Assembly (NCBI RefSeq): GCF_040436345.1
Contig: NC_133237.1
Coordinates: 25,921,749-25,985,748, forward strand
Direction: 5' to 3'
Length of the DNA stretch: 64,000 bases
Source: Pagrus major
Lineage: Eukaryota > Chordata > Actinopteri > Spariformes > Sparidae
Made by a program: the position numbers and the translations under genes. Positions within the stretch are counted from its first letter, which is position 1, and the number at the start of each line of letters is the position of its first letter. The notes under the pieces are model-generated. The model was not told the DNA's origin and ran no database searches. It was given only the letters and a program-made list of their open reading frames with translations. Of the stretch, positions 37,020 to 47,107 are shown piece by piece.

Positions 37020-37627
37020 CTTGTTTAAAGTCAGGGATAATAAAAAAAATGAGCTAAACATCAGAATTGTGTGAATAAATAAAAGGGATTTAAAAAAAAG
37101 CAGAAAGATGAACTGATGCAGGCTAACAGACTATTTTCTTAGCTTTTCCGCTAACTTCCCCTAAATTTGAGATGTTATGAACAAAAGAAAGCGACTGAAA
37201 AAGGCAGAATTGGCGACCTGTATTTTAAATTCACCGCTCGCAGGGAAAAACAAAACGAGACTGTAGTTTTAAAGTCGCTCGTTTGTCTGAAATAACCGAG
37301 CGGGGTTGTTTTTTTAAGCTAGCAGTCGGGGCGACTCAGAGCAACAAGCGACACGTTGTTGTTGTTTTCATTGTTTCGGGCTGAGCAGCACCGCTCGTAC
37401 TTACTTGGACGACCATCCCCTCCACTTCACCAGAAACTCCAACTTTCCCTGAAAGAAAGAAGAAAAAAAAAGGCCCAGAGAGGGAGCACGTTTCGTTAAA
37501 ACAGCCGCTGAAACGGTCGCGGATCAAAGTGAGGACAATGTGTCGCGGCTCGGACCTTTCTCAGTCGTTTGTTTAAAATGCACTCGGCATCGAAAACCTG
37601 CTCTCCCACGGCGCTCAGCTCCTCCAT
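33592..37627 (-). CDS. cbx2: Chromobox protein 2 (Polycomb PRC1 subunit), five coding exons
   Basis: CBX2 reads H3K27me3 and compacts chromatin as part of canonical PRC1 in the nucleus. Coding exons on the minus strand are 37627-37556, 37448-37405, 35420-35355, 35068-34999 and 34920-33592. All introns are GT-AG, the phases agree, and they total 1581 bases or 526 residues (human 532). Domains: an N-terminal chromodomain (about 9-61) with cage residues F12, W33 and W36; an AT-hook RPRGRPRK (75-82); a serine run (93-118) followed by six aspartates (119-124), the CK2-target patch linked to condensation in this family; a conserved [14 protein letters not shown] block (140-153); and a C-terminal Cbox (about 486-526), which binds RING1. 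The exact ending [11 protein letters not shown] closely matches mammalian CBX2 and separates it from CBX4/6/7/8. Oddities are Q46 where the family has E, D13 where it has A, and a weakened second basic motif [10 protein letters not shown] (158-167). The gene lies tail-side of enpp7, as in human. Confidence 0.96.
34999..35068 (-). CDS. cbx2: cbx2 coding exon 4 (AT-hook)
   Basis: It encodes residues 61-84, including the AT-hook KRPRGRPRK that binds the minor groove of AT-rich DNA. The acceptor is TTTATAG and the donor CTA|GTAAGT. The exon ends in phase 0. Confidence 0.92.
35355..35420 (-). CDS. cbx2: cbx2 coding exon 3
   Basis: It encodes the end of the chromodomain, residues 39-60, reading [19 protein letters not shown]. 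The acceptor is TTTCAG and the donor AA|GTGAGT. Residue 46 is CAA (Gln), where CBX proteins normally have Glu. Confidence 0.93.
36611..36667. repeat. (CA)n microsatellite in cbx2 intron 2
   Basis: About 28 CA units with one early interruption (CACACG). On the cbx2 coding strand it reads (TG)n. Confidence 0.95.
36957..37018. repeat. (CA)n microsatellite in cbx2 intron 2
   Basis: About 30 perfect CA units preceded by a run of about ten G bases. It is the second such array within 290 bases. Confidence 0.95.
37405..37448 (-). CDS. cbx2: cbx2 coding exon 2 (44 bases)
   Basis: It encodes [14 protein letters not shown] plus two bases of K39. It supplies aromatic-cage tryptophans W33 and W36. The acceptor is CTTTCAG and the donor AA|GTAAGT. 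The family usually has Y at residue 29; here it is F. Confidence 0.93.
37556..37627 (-). CDS. cbx2: cbx2 coding exon 1
   Basis: It encodes residues 1-24, starting [12 protein letters not shown] and ending at RLRK, the first beta strand of the chromodomain. The ATG is preceded by GAC, giving an A... purine context (gacATGg). The donor is AAAG|GTCCGA, a weak match beyond GT, but the join to the next exon restores the family sequence exactly. Confidence 0.93.
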
Positions 37628-37740
37628 GTCTGCCTTCCTTCGCCCCGAATAAGAAGCCTTTATCAGGCGCGTCCAGCCAATCGCAGTGACGCTCGCGCGG
37701 GACCGGATGTTCGCGGTGTTGCCTTCAAAATAAGATCTCA
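37628..37740 (-). promoter_or_regulatory. cbx2 promoter region, CpG-rich with a CCAAT box
   Basis: The 110 bases upstream of the cbx2 ATG are GC- and CpG-rich with no TATA box. A CCAAT box (plus-strand orientation) lies at 37677-37681, about 50 bases from the ATG. This fits a housekeeping-style or Polycomb-class CpG-island promoter. The start site itself cannot be placed. Confidence 0.45.
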
Positions 37741-38922
37741 GCTGCACACTGAGGACATACTAAAAAATACTGACATTTTTTAAGACAACAGTGAAATGTA
37801 AGTTTGTAGTTTTTATATTCTTGCGCTATTATCTCTTTACAATTTAAACGAGTGAAGTTTAGTTTAAAAGCCTGCGACGTACTTATTCTGAGGCAAATGT
37901 CGTTAATTATTTCCCTTATATGTGTATTTTTATTGCATAGGCTCTTCATCAACATGTTTACAACAGTACACTACTAATACTCTTAATTCTTATTATTTAT
38001 CCTCTATTTTTCTCTATGTTGGACATTTCTTCAGAAGGAGCACCTGTTACATAAATCAATTCTGATTCTGATATTAGCTCTATGTTTATTATTCTCTATC
38101 TGTCCTTGGTTTTAGTTGTATCTGTATTCCTATCTTCTTAAAAAAAATGTTCAGAGTTAACACTGAAGGCTAATTTTCACCTTTTACTGCATTTGTCTAG
38201 TCAGGTTTCTTCAGCAATGTCAGGTATTTTTGGTTCTGTAGGCAAGCTAGACTACAAATTAATTATAATGCTCATATTAGTGTGATTTTTTAATAAAATG
38301 ACAATTAAATTAAAATTAAAAAATGCTGCAAATTGTATAATGTAAATGGAAAGTAGGTCCATTAAAGTGCTCAGTCAATGAAAGGGAGTTATTCAAGCTG
38401 TTTAACTTTGTAATGCTAGTATTTGTAGCAATGTATACAAATCAGTCTTATTTTGAAAGTCGTAACCGGAAGTGGGGTGCCATCGTGCTTAACTTGACTC
38501 TTTTACGCGAAGAGAGGCGGGCAGCTGGGAAAGCGGCTGTTTAAACGTGTCCCTCAGCAGCCACCGTCCTCTAATGGAAACATGTTCCCACAGACGTAAT
38601 AAAGTCAGCACGTCTCATCTCAGATCGTCAAATAAAACACATTTTAAGAATCCAAAATAATTAAAACATCGTCTCAAACAGGTTTTAACAATCAGGCTGA
38701 ATAGCTGCTTTATGTTCATGGCACATTTAAACTTCATAACCACAAGTAGGCAAAAAAGAAAATTACATGATATTTAAAATGTATTTATTTATTTGATTAA
38801 CAAGGCAACTCATCAGACTTTTCAACAAATAAAAAAAGACAAACATGATAAGTTATTTTATTAATTGTATTCCCCCAATTCTCTTCATTTATATTTCACA
38901 TTTTTGTATAAATTTGTAATAA

Positions 38923-38928
38923 TTTATT
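38923..38928 (-). terminator. enpp7 polyadenylation signal
   Basis: A minus-strand AATAAA lies about 110 bases after the enpp7 stop in AT-rich sequence. A second cluster lies near 38783-38792. This leaves about 1.1 kb to the cbx2 promoter. Confidence 0.5.
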
Positions 38929-39038
38929 CATTATGCATTTTACATGGAATAAATAAAAGAATCAGTGCGAACTGAAGGACCGTCCACAGGCAGCTGTTTC
39001 TCAGACTGTAGCATTGTGTCTTTTTTTCTGTGCGACGA

Positions 39039-39099
39039 TCAAAATGCAGTTTGTCTTGAATCTTCTTCTCTTTGTGGAAGATGCTGAGAACTCTCCACT
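39039..39099 (-). CDS. enpp7: enpp7 coding exon 6 (cytoplasmic tail)
   Basis: It encodes a short polar tail, RVESSQHLPQREEDSRQTAF, then TGA. The acceptor is TTTCAG. Length and phase fit exon 5, but the tail is not conserved enough to confirm by recognition. Confidence 0.75.
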
Positions 39100-42000
39100 C
39101 TGAAACACAAACACGCAGAGATGAATGGGGTCAGGGCTGAGAGATAAATAAAGACAAATAAAAAATAGTTTCTAATTACTCAGTCAGTCATTACCTTGTG
39201 TCTTTGTGTGTCTTCCTGATGAACTTGTGGCCTAACAACACAATGAAAAGTATAATAAGAAATCCAGCCACTGCAGCCATTCCAGTGAAGGCGTTGTGCG
39301 TGGCTGAATTTCGAGTGTTATCTGAAAGAAAAACAGAAAACACATTATATATTTGAAGCATGTGTTTATGGAGGCTCGGTGCTGTTATTCTAGACTTTTA
39401 CTGATAGTTTGTGTTGTCATTGAATCTCTTTAAAGGACCACAGCACTGCCTCTACTCTGACACTTCATCGCATTAACTAAACCACATGATGGAGCAATAA
39501 AAACTCTTACATTCAGTCCAAAGAGACTCAAAATTCTTCATTACTTCATTAAATGTACTTGGTTTCTTTAGGTTTTGTCGCCCCCATTAGCAGACAAACA
39601 CACCAGACTGTGAAGATGATTTAAAATCTAAAAATCAACACAACACTCTGCAAAATGTTGAACTGTGTAAGCTAAAACACACAAGAACATCACGTTTCAT
39701 ATTCATGTTACGTTACGAATACCACCGTGTACACATTATATTTTTCGTTATGTTTGCTGTACTGCTTATTAAATTGAACGGTATACTATTGTAAATTATA
39801 TTATTCAGTAGGAATGATTCTACAGCAGTATTTTGGCCCTCTAAAATTAAGCTGAATACAATATTTATTTCATCATTTTTAGCACTTTAGTTATTATTTA
39901 ATTTGTGTATTTACATACTTGTTTAAGAGTTAACATCAGTTCCTACCTGCTGTTGTTGTAGGAGGGACAGGTATGAGTGTAACAGAGCAGACGAACATGT
40001 GGAGATCTCTACCAAACCAAGACGCAACGGTTACTCTACTTTTAGTTCTCGGTAAGACGATAGTAAAGACTAGGATGCTGATTTATGAACAATCCGACTG
40101 TGTCTTATATAAAGTGTTACAACAAGACATCAAGTCTTCAACGCAAACTGTTTAGTCCTGATAAAGAAAATTAAATAAAAGGATCACAGCCACCCTGGTT
40201 GTACTAGAAAGATGATAAATGTTTTATAAATGTATATCCGACATTGTATTTATTAAATTAAGAAGTGTTATGTTGTGTTATGGATCTTTATCTAACCTTC
40301 TACCTAACAAATTATTTCCAGCAGCTTTCTTCTTACAGCAGTAAGAGGTGGACGTGAAACACAGCGACAAACTGCTCAGATTTTATATCCCGTCTTTAGA
40401 AAAACCTCTCCACGGCTGCACAGTTTTTATTTTTTCTTGCTTTTGTAATGTATCAGTTAGCTGGGAAATATGTGAAATTCATCAGTTTTCTTATTATTGA
40501 CAAACACACACCGTCCTGCTGCACCAAACACTCACTCGAGCACCAAATGTGGATTAATCCGCTGCAGAAAATAGTTCCCAACAAATAGACTGTTGTTAAA
40601 AAGTGTTCAGCCGTTTCAGAAAACTTAAAAAAATAAAATAAAATGATATATTTTGGTAGCTGTTTTTAAAAGTAGTCATTTTAAGCAGCTTGACACTTCA
40701 GATCTTTACACCTCCTTAAAATCTTTCCAAACTTCCCATGAGCGATGACCGATCTACTGTCTAGCTGTAACTACGGTAGCTCCACCTCTGATTCGGACAT
40801 ATGTGAAGAGGGAGATGATGGATGAACGGCCTCGTAATGAAGGAGCAGGTGTTGGAGTGACACACTTTTCAGAGGCCACGTGGAGAGACTCATTAGTCAG
40901 ATGCAAACTCACCCGGAGTCTTCTCTGGAGGAGTAGCCTCGCTCGTCACCAGCATGTGTTTGGTGGCGTTCAGGTGGCCGTCGTTGACCTCCGGCTCAAT
41001 GCCCAGGATGTGACACATCAAGGGGTAGATGTTCACCGTCTCGAAGGGCCCCACCTGCAGGTTCTTGTGAAACGCCGGCCCCACCGCCCTGAAGAAGGGC
41101 TTCATGTCCATCTCCTGGTTGTCGTAGCCGTGCTCGCCCTTGTTGAACTGAACCGGAAAATACTGCAAGGACACGCAGAGAAGGATGACATAACCTCAGT
41201 GACCCAGTTTGTTAGAGTCAATCAGACTCTGACTTTTTATAAGACAGTGATTTTACTAACGTGACCTTATCAGCAAGAGAGTGCACACTCCTATCTAGCC
41301 AGCAGAGGGAGGTGTTGGCCAAGAGAAAGAGTCGAGGGAAGCCTGATTTCTCTTTGTGACTACCATCAACCAATGAAAGAGGCTAAATGAGAATTAAAAA
41401 TCCATCTCTAGAATTTCCATTTTAATAAAACACTTATAAGACATGCATTCCTTTGATACTATTGTCGAATATATTATGTGTTATCAACAAAACGTGACAG
41501 AAATATCAGTATTACGAGTTCCCGGTTATCTTTTAGCTATTATGTAACAGTCTCGGCGTGCTTATCCTGCTCTGAGATCACACTAAAAGGAGTTTAAGTG
41601 GCCATAAAGGGAGAGAACAAAGAGTCCCGATCACCGGTACGAACCTATAGACCCTAGATAACCAGTTTCATCATGACTCATTATGTCCCCTCATATTCAG
41701 CGTTTGAAAACATTTTTCTTATTTAATTATTCCAGCCTTTGAATAAATTAATGACGGACACGTTCAGCACAAAAAAAAGTTAGCACACAGTGGAGTGGAA
41801 GGAAAAAAAACGCTCATTTTGAATTTTGAGGCATGAATAGCTCCATGAAGCATTTGAGAGCACTGCATGTCATCAGCCAGGCCTGGATTATCCCGAGGAC
41901 GTGCAAATGCTCTTGATTAAAATTGTAATGTGCTAAGAGCCCAGTTTCACCCATTTCCTGTGAGCAGAAAACGCTCAACTCAACTGCTAATTTAAGCATT

Positions 42001-45000
42001 TATGTAGTCAAGACTTAAGGATATTTCTAGAATAAACTGGATGGCATGTAAAGATTAACCGTACTGTAATCGGGACATTGTCTTTTGATTTCTTTACGAC
42101 TGGGTCATAATCACGTTAATGACTGACTCCAGTTAATAAGTTACAATTAAAGTAACTGTTAAAGCATGAGACGTAAGCGTTGGAGCAGCGTCGAAGTAAT
42201 GTTTTCCACATTGTGATGCTGTTTTTAAAGCTGCACTTGGCACGTTGATGGGGCACAAATGGCAAACTGAGGTAACTGTTGACTTTAAAGGGTAAATCAA
42301 TAGGACTTGCAGTGGGCAGAAAACTGCTGCTGCACATCTCTTTACGGCTCCAGCGTGTTTCATTTCTGGCCGAAACCCGAGTCAGTAATGTCAGAGAAAA
42401 CATATAATCTGAAGTGTTTGGTCACTGCTGCAGCCTCGTAGTGATCGGGTAACACTGAACACTTGTATTTCTGGGATTTGTTTTGCACTTACAGCTACAG
42501 TTCATGAGGAATAAAGACAGAACGCACCCCGTTTATTACGTATCCGATGTCGGCCCACAAGATGATGGGGAGGATACGGTCGTTTTTGGAGTAGTGGAGG
42601 TACTCTGGCATGTCCTCCTTCTTGTACACATGGAGGTGTGGATGGGCCCCCTTCAAGGCGTTGTAAACCTTATCCAGCATGCCAGGCTTTGGCAGCAGCA
42701 TCCCAGAAGGACCGTAATCCACCAGGTGGAAGGACAGGTCGCTGAATGAGAAACCTGGGATCTTGGACAAGATGATTTCATCCACCAGACCGTTGCGTAA
42801 CACCGTGGCCATGCCGTGGTCAGCTGTGATGATGATGTTCAGGCGGTCGGTCAGCCCGTGTCGGTCAGCCGACCCTCGAATGTAGCCCACCGTTCGGTCG
42901 ACTTGCGCGACCATTTCCCGGCGCTCCGGGGAGTCGGGGCCGTACCTGTGGCCCGTGCCGTCTGGCTCGCCGAAGTACAGGGATACGAAGTCCAGATCCT
43001 GATCTCTGAACCAGCTCATCACCTTGTCGGTGTTCACTTGCCAGGCGGTCTCGTTCTTGTAGTCGTAAAGAATTGGCTCCACTTCTTGGATCATAGCAGT
43101 CTCTCCGTCGTAAGTGCTAGCTGTGCCAGGAAAGTGAAGAGAGCCAGCTTTGCGACCCTGAAATGGTCGGAAAAAGAGAGACATGAATATGACACATGTT
43201 TCTGAACATGTTTGCCGTGAAACCAAGGGTTCATCTGTTCATACTGTGGGTCAACATCCAAGGACACCAAATCAGTAGTTGCTGGGTTTTTCATTAAAGG
43301 TAGGAAAGGCAACTCTGGAGGAAGATAGTAAATGGTTGAATCACCCAAAGCATCGGTATTTGACCTGGGAATGACACTCAATCATCAGCTATCTCTCTCC
43401 AGAATCACCTTACCTACCTTTAATCTTCTTGAAGGAACAGTTCGCCCATAAATGAAACTAATCTCAAGTTTTTTATCTACTCAGTAGAGTAGATAATCAA
43501 GTCGGGTGAAGTCTTGTAGTCCAAAAAATATTCGAGTTTTAGAGCAAAACAGTGTTGAAGAATTCTCCTGAACAACTGAAGTAGCTTGGGACTTATTTTA
43601 AAACATAAAAAAAGGTTTTGAAGGAATCAACTTGCTACGTTCTTGACTTAACGGGGGTTTTTCTACGGCAAGTTTCTGCGACGTGAGTCACCCAGAAAAA
43701 CCTCATTCTTGCACAACAAAATGTATTGTCTTGGGTCGATGGTAAAATATGGAAAAAGGAGTGTTTGTTTACTTGTTTGCTATTGAAATTGAAGTAAAAT
43801 TCCCACGCACAACCTCTTCAATGCTTTGTGATTCTTTTTTTAAGGCATTGCTGATGGTACATTTATAGATACGCTCACCCACATAAATATATATGGCAAT
43901 AAAAGAATGTAGAGGGTTTTTCATTTGTCTTCTGTGGGTGTTTTTTATGCGAATGTGGATATTTCAGATCAACTTTATGAGTGCTTATGGGTTGCATGTT
44001 CCACATTTTATCATAATTTATTGTGTGGGACTCGCACTGGTCTTGTTCTGCCTTAGTCTCGGTGTTGACTTGGTCTCAAGCCCTAGAAAGTCTTGGTCTT
44101 GTCTCAGACTCGATACACTCTGCTCTTCTTCATGATTTAGTTTCAGTTTAGGTCATCGGGCATATTTCCAAGTCTCAGGAAGCCCCGGGATCAGAAACTG
44201 ATTTGAAAAGACGTTATTTACACAGTTTTTGGTCGAGCTTGTGCACCCGCTTCAGATTGGGTACATGCTAATGCATTTAGCTTTGTGGCTATTTTAAGAT
44301 TTTGGCTTAAAATGGGTTTAAATAACATCTTTTCAAATCAGTTTGGGATCTTTAGGCTTCTGTAGACTTAGGCGAGCTGTATGGAGCCATTTTGTGTCTC
44401 CTGCTACTTCAGTTGTTTCGGAAAATGCTGCAACGCTGTTTTGCCGTGAAGCTCCAGAAATGTTTTGTGGACTACGAAACTTCCCCCGACTTTCCATCAG
44501 CATGGAGGTGAAGAGATAACAACTGACCTTTCATCATTAGGGTGAACTGTTCCTTTAACTCTACAGCTTTACTTTTAGCCAGCCTTACAGCAGCTGTCAT
44601 TTGCATGCAGTTAACATCTTTACCCCGCAAAATAATTTGCAATATAACTGCGGCAATCTGGGCTGAAATGATTCGGCAGGCTTTCAGAGGTGTTTTGTCA
44701 AGAGAAATGGCTTCTAGTGCTGTAAACAGCCAAACAGTCTCTCACAGTGATAAGATGGAAATTGTGCTGCACAGACCTGTCTCTGCGCTGTGATCCAGAT
44801 AGGCAGAGTGCCATTGTCCCACCACTCATTCACAAACAGACTCTGATAGTAGGGCCACTTCTGACCGGTGGTGGTGTTGAACCACATGTTGTGGATTACC
44901 CCGTGATTCTCGATGTAGCGGCCTACGGAGGAAGGAAATCGCTGTCAGTCGGGGCTCGCACTCATTATTCACAGCGTGACACATTCACATTAAAAATTCT

Positions 45001-45598
45001 ATCAACTCAACGGGTTGAGTGGCATGACGCTTTTGGACAAGGTCTTATGACCAACTTCGGAGATTAGAGGAATTTAATTTCAAGGAAGTTAAATTTCTTT
45101 TTAGCTGGCACTGATGATTTGAGAGTCAAAAATAAGAAAGGGAGCACAGAATTCCTCCTCTCAGTCATCCAAGTATAATTATCTTACTCAGCTATAAAAG
45201 CTGTTGGACCCTGGGACATTCAATTACAACTAATTCCTTTTTACCCGCAGCTTTTTTCAATCCTTTCCAAAGTAAACTCAGAGCAGGGTTTCCTATTCCC
45301 GCCATGATATGCAGATCCCCTACCAACTGGGGAGCACTGTTGTAGAAAATGAAAACACTTTACCTGTCAAGAGGGTGAAGTGTGAAGGGCTGGTGATAGT
45401 GAGGTAAGGAGGTGTGACATACAGAGCTTTCACTCCGTCCACGGCCATTTTGTCGAGGTTCGGCGTGTCCACATCGCGGTCGTAATCCCACCGGAATCCG
45501 TCGAAGGAGATCAGCAGCACCTTCTGTCTCTGTTTGTTTGTCGGGGCTCCGAGGACGGACGAGGCCAAGAGGAGGCAGAGGCTCGCAGCCCACAGCAT
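39039..45598 (-). CDS. enpp7: Ectonucleotide pyrophosphatase/phosphodiesterase 7 (alkaline sphingomyelinase), six coding exons
   Basis: ENPP7 is a gut brush-border ectoenzyme that cleaves sphingomyelin to ceramide and phosphocholine. Exons on the minus strand are 45598-45364, 44922-44777, 43157-42528, 41162-40913, 39321-39195 and 39099-39039. All junctions are GT-AG with matching phase, totalling 1449 bases or 482 residues (human 458). Visible: a signal peptide (1-17, cleavage before APTN); zinc ligands D33, D193, H197, D240, H241 and H348; nucleophile T69 in TITSP; the YFGEPDGTGHRYGP and TADHGM signatures; N-glycosylation sequons N94, N115 and N162; and a C-terminal membrane helix (about 432-451) followed by a basic cytoplasmic tail. 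All catalytic residues are intact, so the enzyme should be active. The start was chosen because ATG at 45598 has an ACC context and opens the signal peptide. The gene lies immediately upstream of cbx2 on the same strand, as in human 17q25. Confidence 0.96.
39195..39321 (-). CDS. enpp7: enpp7 coding exon 5 (membrane anchor)
   Basis: It is too short for simple frame searches but clear from splice sites (TTTCAG acceptor, AAG|GTAATG donor) and phase. It encodes residues 421 to 463, with a hydrophobic helix FLIILFIVLLG followed by HKFIRKTHKD, a typical type I stop-transfer sequence. Confidence 0.85.
40913..41162 (-). CDS. enpp7: enpp7 coding exon 4
   Basis: It encodes residues 338-420, with NKGEHGYDN containing metal ligand H348 and the end of the phosphodiesterase fold (MCHILGIEPEVNDGHL). 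The acceptor is TTGCAG and the donor GG|GTGAGT. Confidence 0.94.
41163..42527 (-). other. enpp7 intron 3
   Basis: AT-rich, no repeat copy or exon recognised. Intron 4 (39322-40912) is similar. Confidence 0.8.
42528..43157 (-). CDS. enpp7: enpp7 coding exon 3 (main catalytic exon)
   Basis: It encodes residues 128-337, 210 whole codons. It carries YFGEPDGTGHRYGP (D193, H197) and TADHGM (D240, H241). The acceptor is TTTCAG and the donor GGG|GTGCGT. Confidence 0.95.
43431..44557. mobile_element. Foldback element (family A), copy 4, in enpp7 intron 2
   Basis: The left end is GAAGGAACAGTTCGCCC and the right end AGGGTGAACTGTTCCTTTAA. It is longer than the others because unrelated sequence (about 43640-44130) sits between the arms. 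Confidence 0.7.
44777..44922 (-). CDS. enpp7: enpp7 coding exon 2
   Basis: It encodes GRYIENHGVIHNMWFNTTT through NGTLPIWITAQRQ (79-127), closely matching the human exon. The acceptor is CCGTAG and the donor CAG|GTCTGT. It contains sequons N94 and N115. Confidence 0.93.
45364..45598 (-). CDS. enpp7: enpp7 coding exon 1 (signal peptide, first metal ligand, nucleophile)
   Basis: It encodes residues 1-78 and the first base of codon 79. It includes LLISFDGF with D33 and TITSPSHF with T69. The donor is CAG|GTAAAG. Confidence 0.94.
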
Positions 45599-45707
45599 GG
45601 TGCACACAGACGCTTCGTCAGATGTCAACTGACTCGATCCTGAAGCCGATCCAACCTTTTGGCTTCTCACCTGCCTTCAACGGCTTCCGAGCAAAGTTTC
45701 ACTCAAC

Positions 45708-45741
45708 TTATCTTATCACGTAGATTGGACAGACGTTATCT
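45708..45741 (-). promoter_or_regulatory. Cluster of three GATA-factor sites upstream of enpp7
   Basis: Three WGATAR matches on the minus strand occur at 45708-45713, 45713-45718 and 45736-45741, 110-145 bases upstream of the enpp7 ATG. GATA4/6 drive many enterocyte genes, so the cluster fits the known intestinal expression of ENPP7. Function is inferred. Confidence 0.4.
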
Positions 45742-46079
45742 CAGCACTTTTTCACACGCGGCCTGATGATGTTTATGAGCCGATTTTACGGCTGGGAGTC
45801 GTGTTCACAGTGAATTTCCCCCCGTGTTTTGCTCTTGAGTACCGGCAGTAAAGCAGATTAATCTCCCTGGGCATCGTGGTTGTTTGTTTCCCCCCCTAAC
45901 TCGCTTGTTGATGCTGTCTTTCTGTTTGTCTGCCGGGCCCCGTCTGTGTGTCGGAGTTTCCTGTGAATCACTGACAATGGGGGAATGACACTTTGATGGG
46001 TTTCACCTTGAGTTGGGATGGTGCATGATTGATCTGACACCAGGAAAATGAAGAGGAAAATGAGAGTATATATCTCTTC

Positions 46080-46520
46080 GTCAGCTGGCAGTGGTCTCTC
46101 GGGGAGAAAAGACCCTAATAGACATATTCATTTTAATAACTCTAATGTGTGTATTAGCCCCGGGATATTGTTAAAAAATCGACATTGATTTTTTGAAGCA
46201 ATTGCCTTGACGATGGACAAACTATTAAAACGTGAACTGCACCCCTCCTCAGTGTTTCAGCTCAGATCATACTCTCATCTTGATAATATATATCACTGCG
46301 TTGTGATGTAACCTTATCAACGTCCATCGAATTGCTAGACACGCTAACTCTTCAAATTCGTTCTTTATTGTGTGTGTCCTTGGCAGAGGTTCAAGGGAAT
46401 TGTCCAATCTTTATGGAGATAAGGGATAACATTCATCAGCTTTCATTTACCTCATTCATATTCATTAGCTTTCTCACATTAACTCTATCCGCTCGTCATC
46501 CACTGTCAGCAAGATTTGGA
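46080..46520. other. Repeat-poor block upstream of enpp7, candidate regulatory element
   Basis: AT-rich but complex, with homeodomain-like words (ATTCATTTTAATAAC, CATATTCATTAGC) and no coding frame. Confidence 0.28.
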
Positions 46521-47107
46521 GGAGTGTTTTTTTTTGGACTGCTGAGACCCGGTGCGAGTCTCAGATCTTTGCTATGAGAACTTTATCAAACACACACACT
46601 CTGAACTTGAGGGGCGAGCAAACTTTATCTGACCCTCTCAGTCCTGCACAGAATTTCCACAGGGATTCGCACATTTTTCTTGAAGAAGAAAAGTGAGGGG
46701 TTTCTTTTTTTTTGCCTTTAGCTACTCCCCGCTAAGCTCGTATGCAACCGCTTGCAGGGGTACCTGTGCTCGGATGGAGAAACAACTTCATCTATATGAA
46801 CCGGAGGATGTGCACCGATAGACAAATTAAGAAGCTGGTGTTTCCCAGGCCGAGGATACAATATTCTGTCTCTTAGTGTCTGCAGACATAACTTTTTATG
46901 ATACCTTCGGCCCAACTGTGTACGATTTTACAACACTTCAACATCAGTAAAGATAGAAAGATAATAAAAGGTCTCTACAAACTTCTGAATCTGTCACAAC
47001 AACTCAACAAAACTTATCAAGTAAAGGCAGAAATTCACAGAAAAAGATTTTTTGAAAGAATCTTTGTTTTTTTGTTATTTAATTCTTAGGACATTTGAAC
47101 AAAAGTG

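Larger units (their letters stand above)
35421..37404 (-). other. cbx2 intron 2 (1984 bases), with two CA/TG arrays
   Basis: This is the longest cbx2 intron. It contains two long CA arrays, several poly-A runs and AT-rich sequence. No exon-like frame was seen. Introns 1 (107 bases), 3 (286) and 4 (78) are short and plain. Confidence 0.8.

Noticed and set aside
40803-41264. Plus-strand frame of 153 codons
   Set aside because: It is the antisense of enpp7 exon 4.
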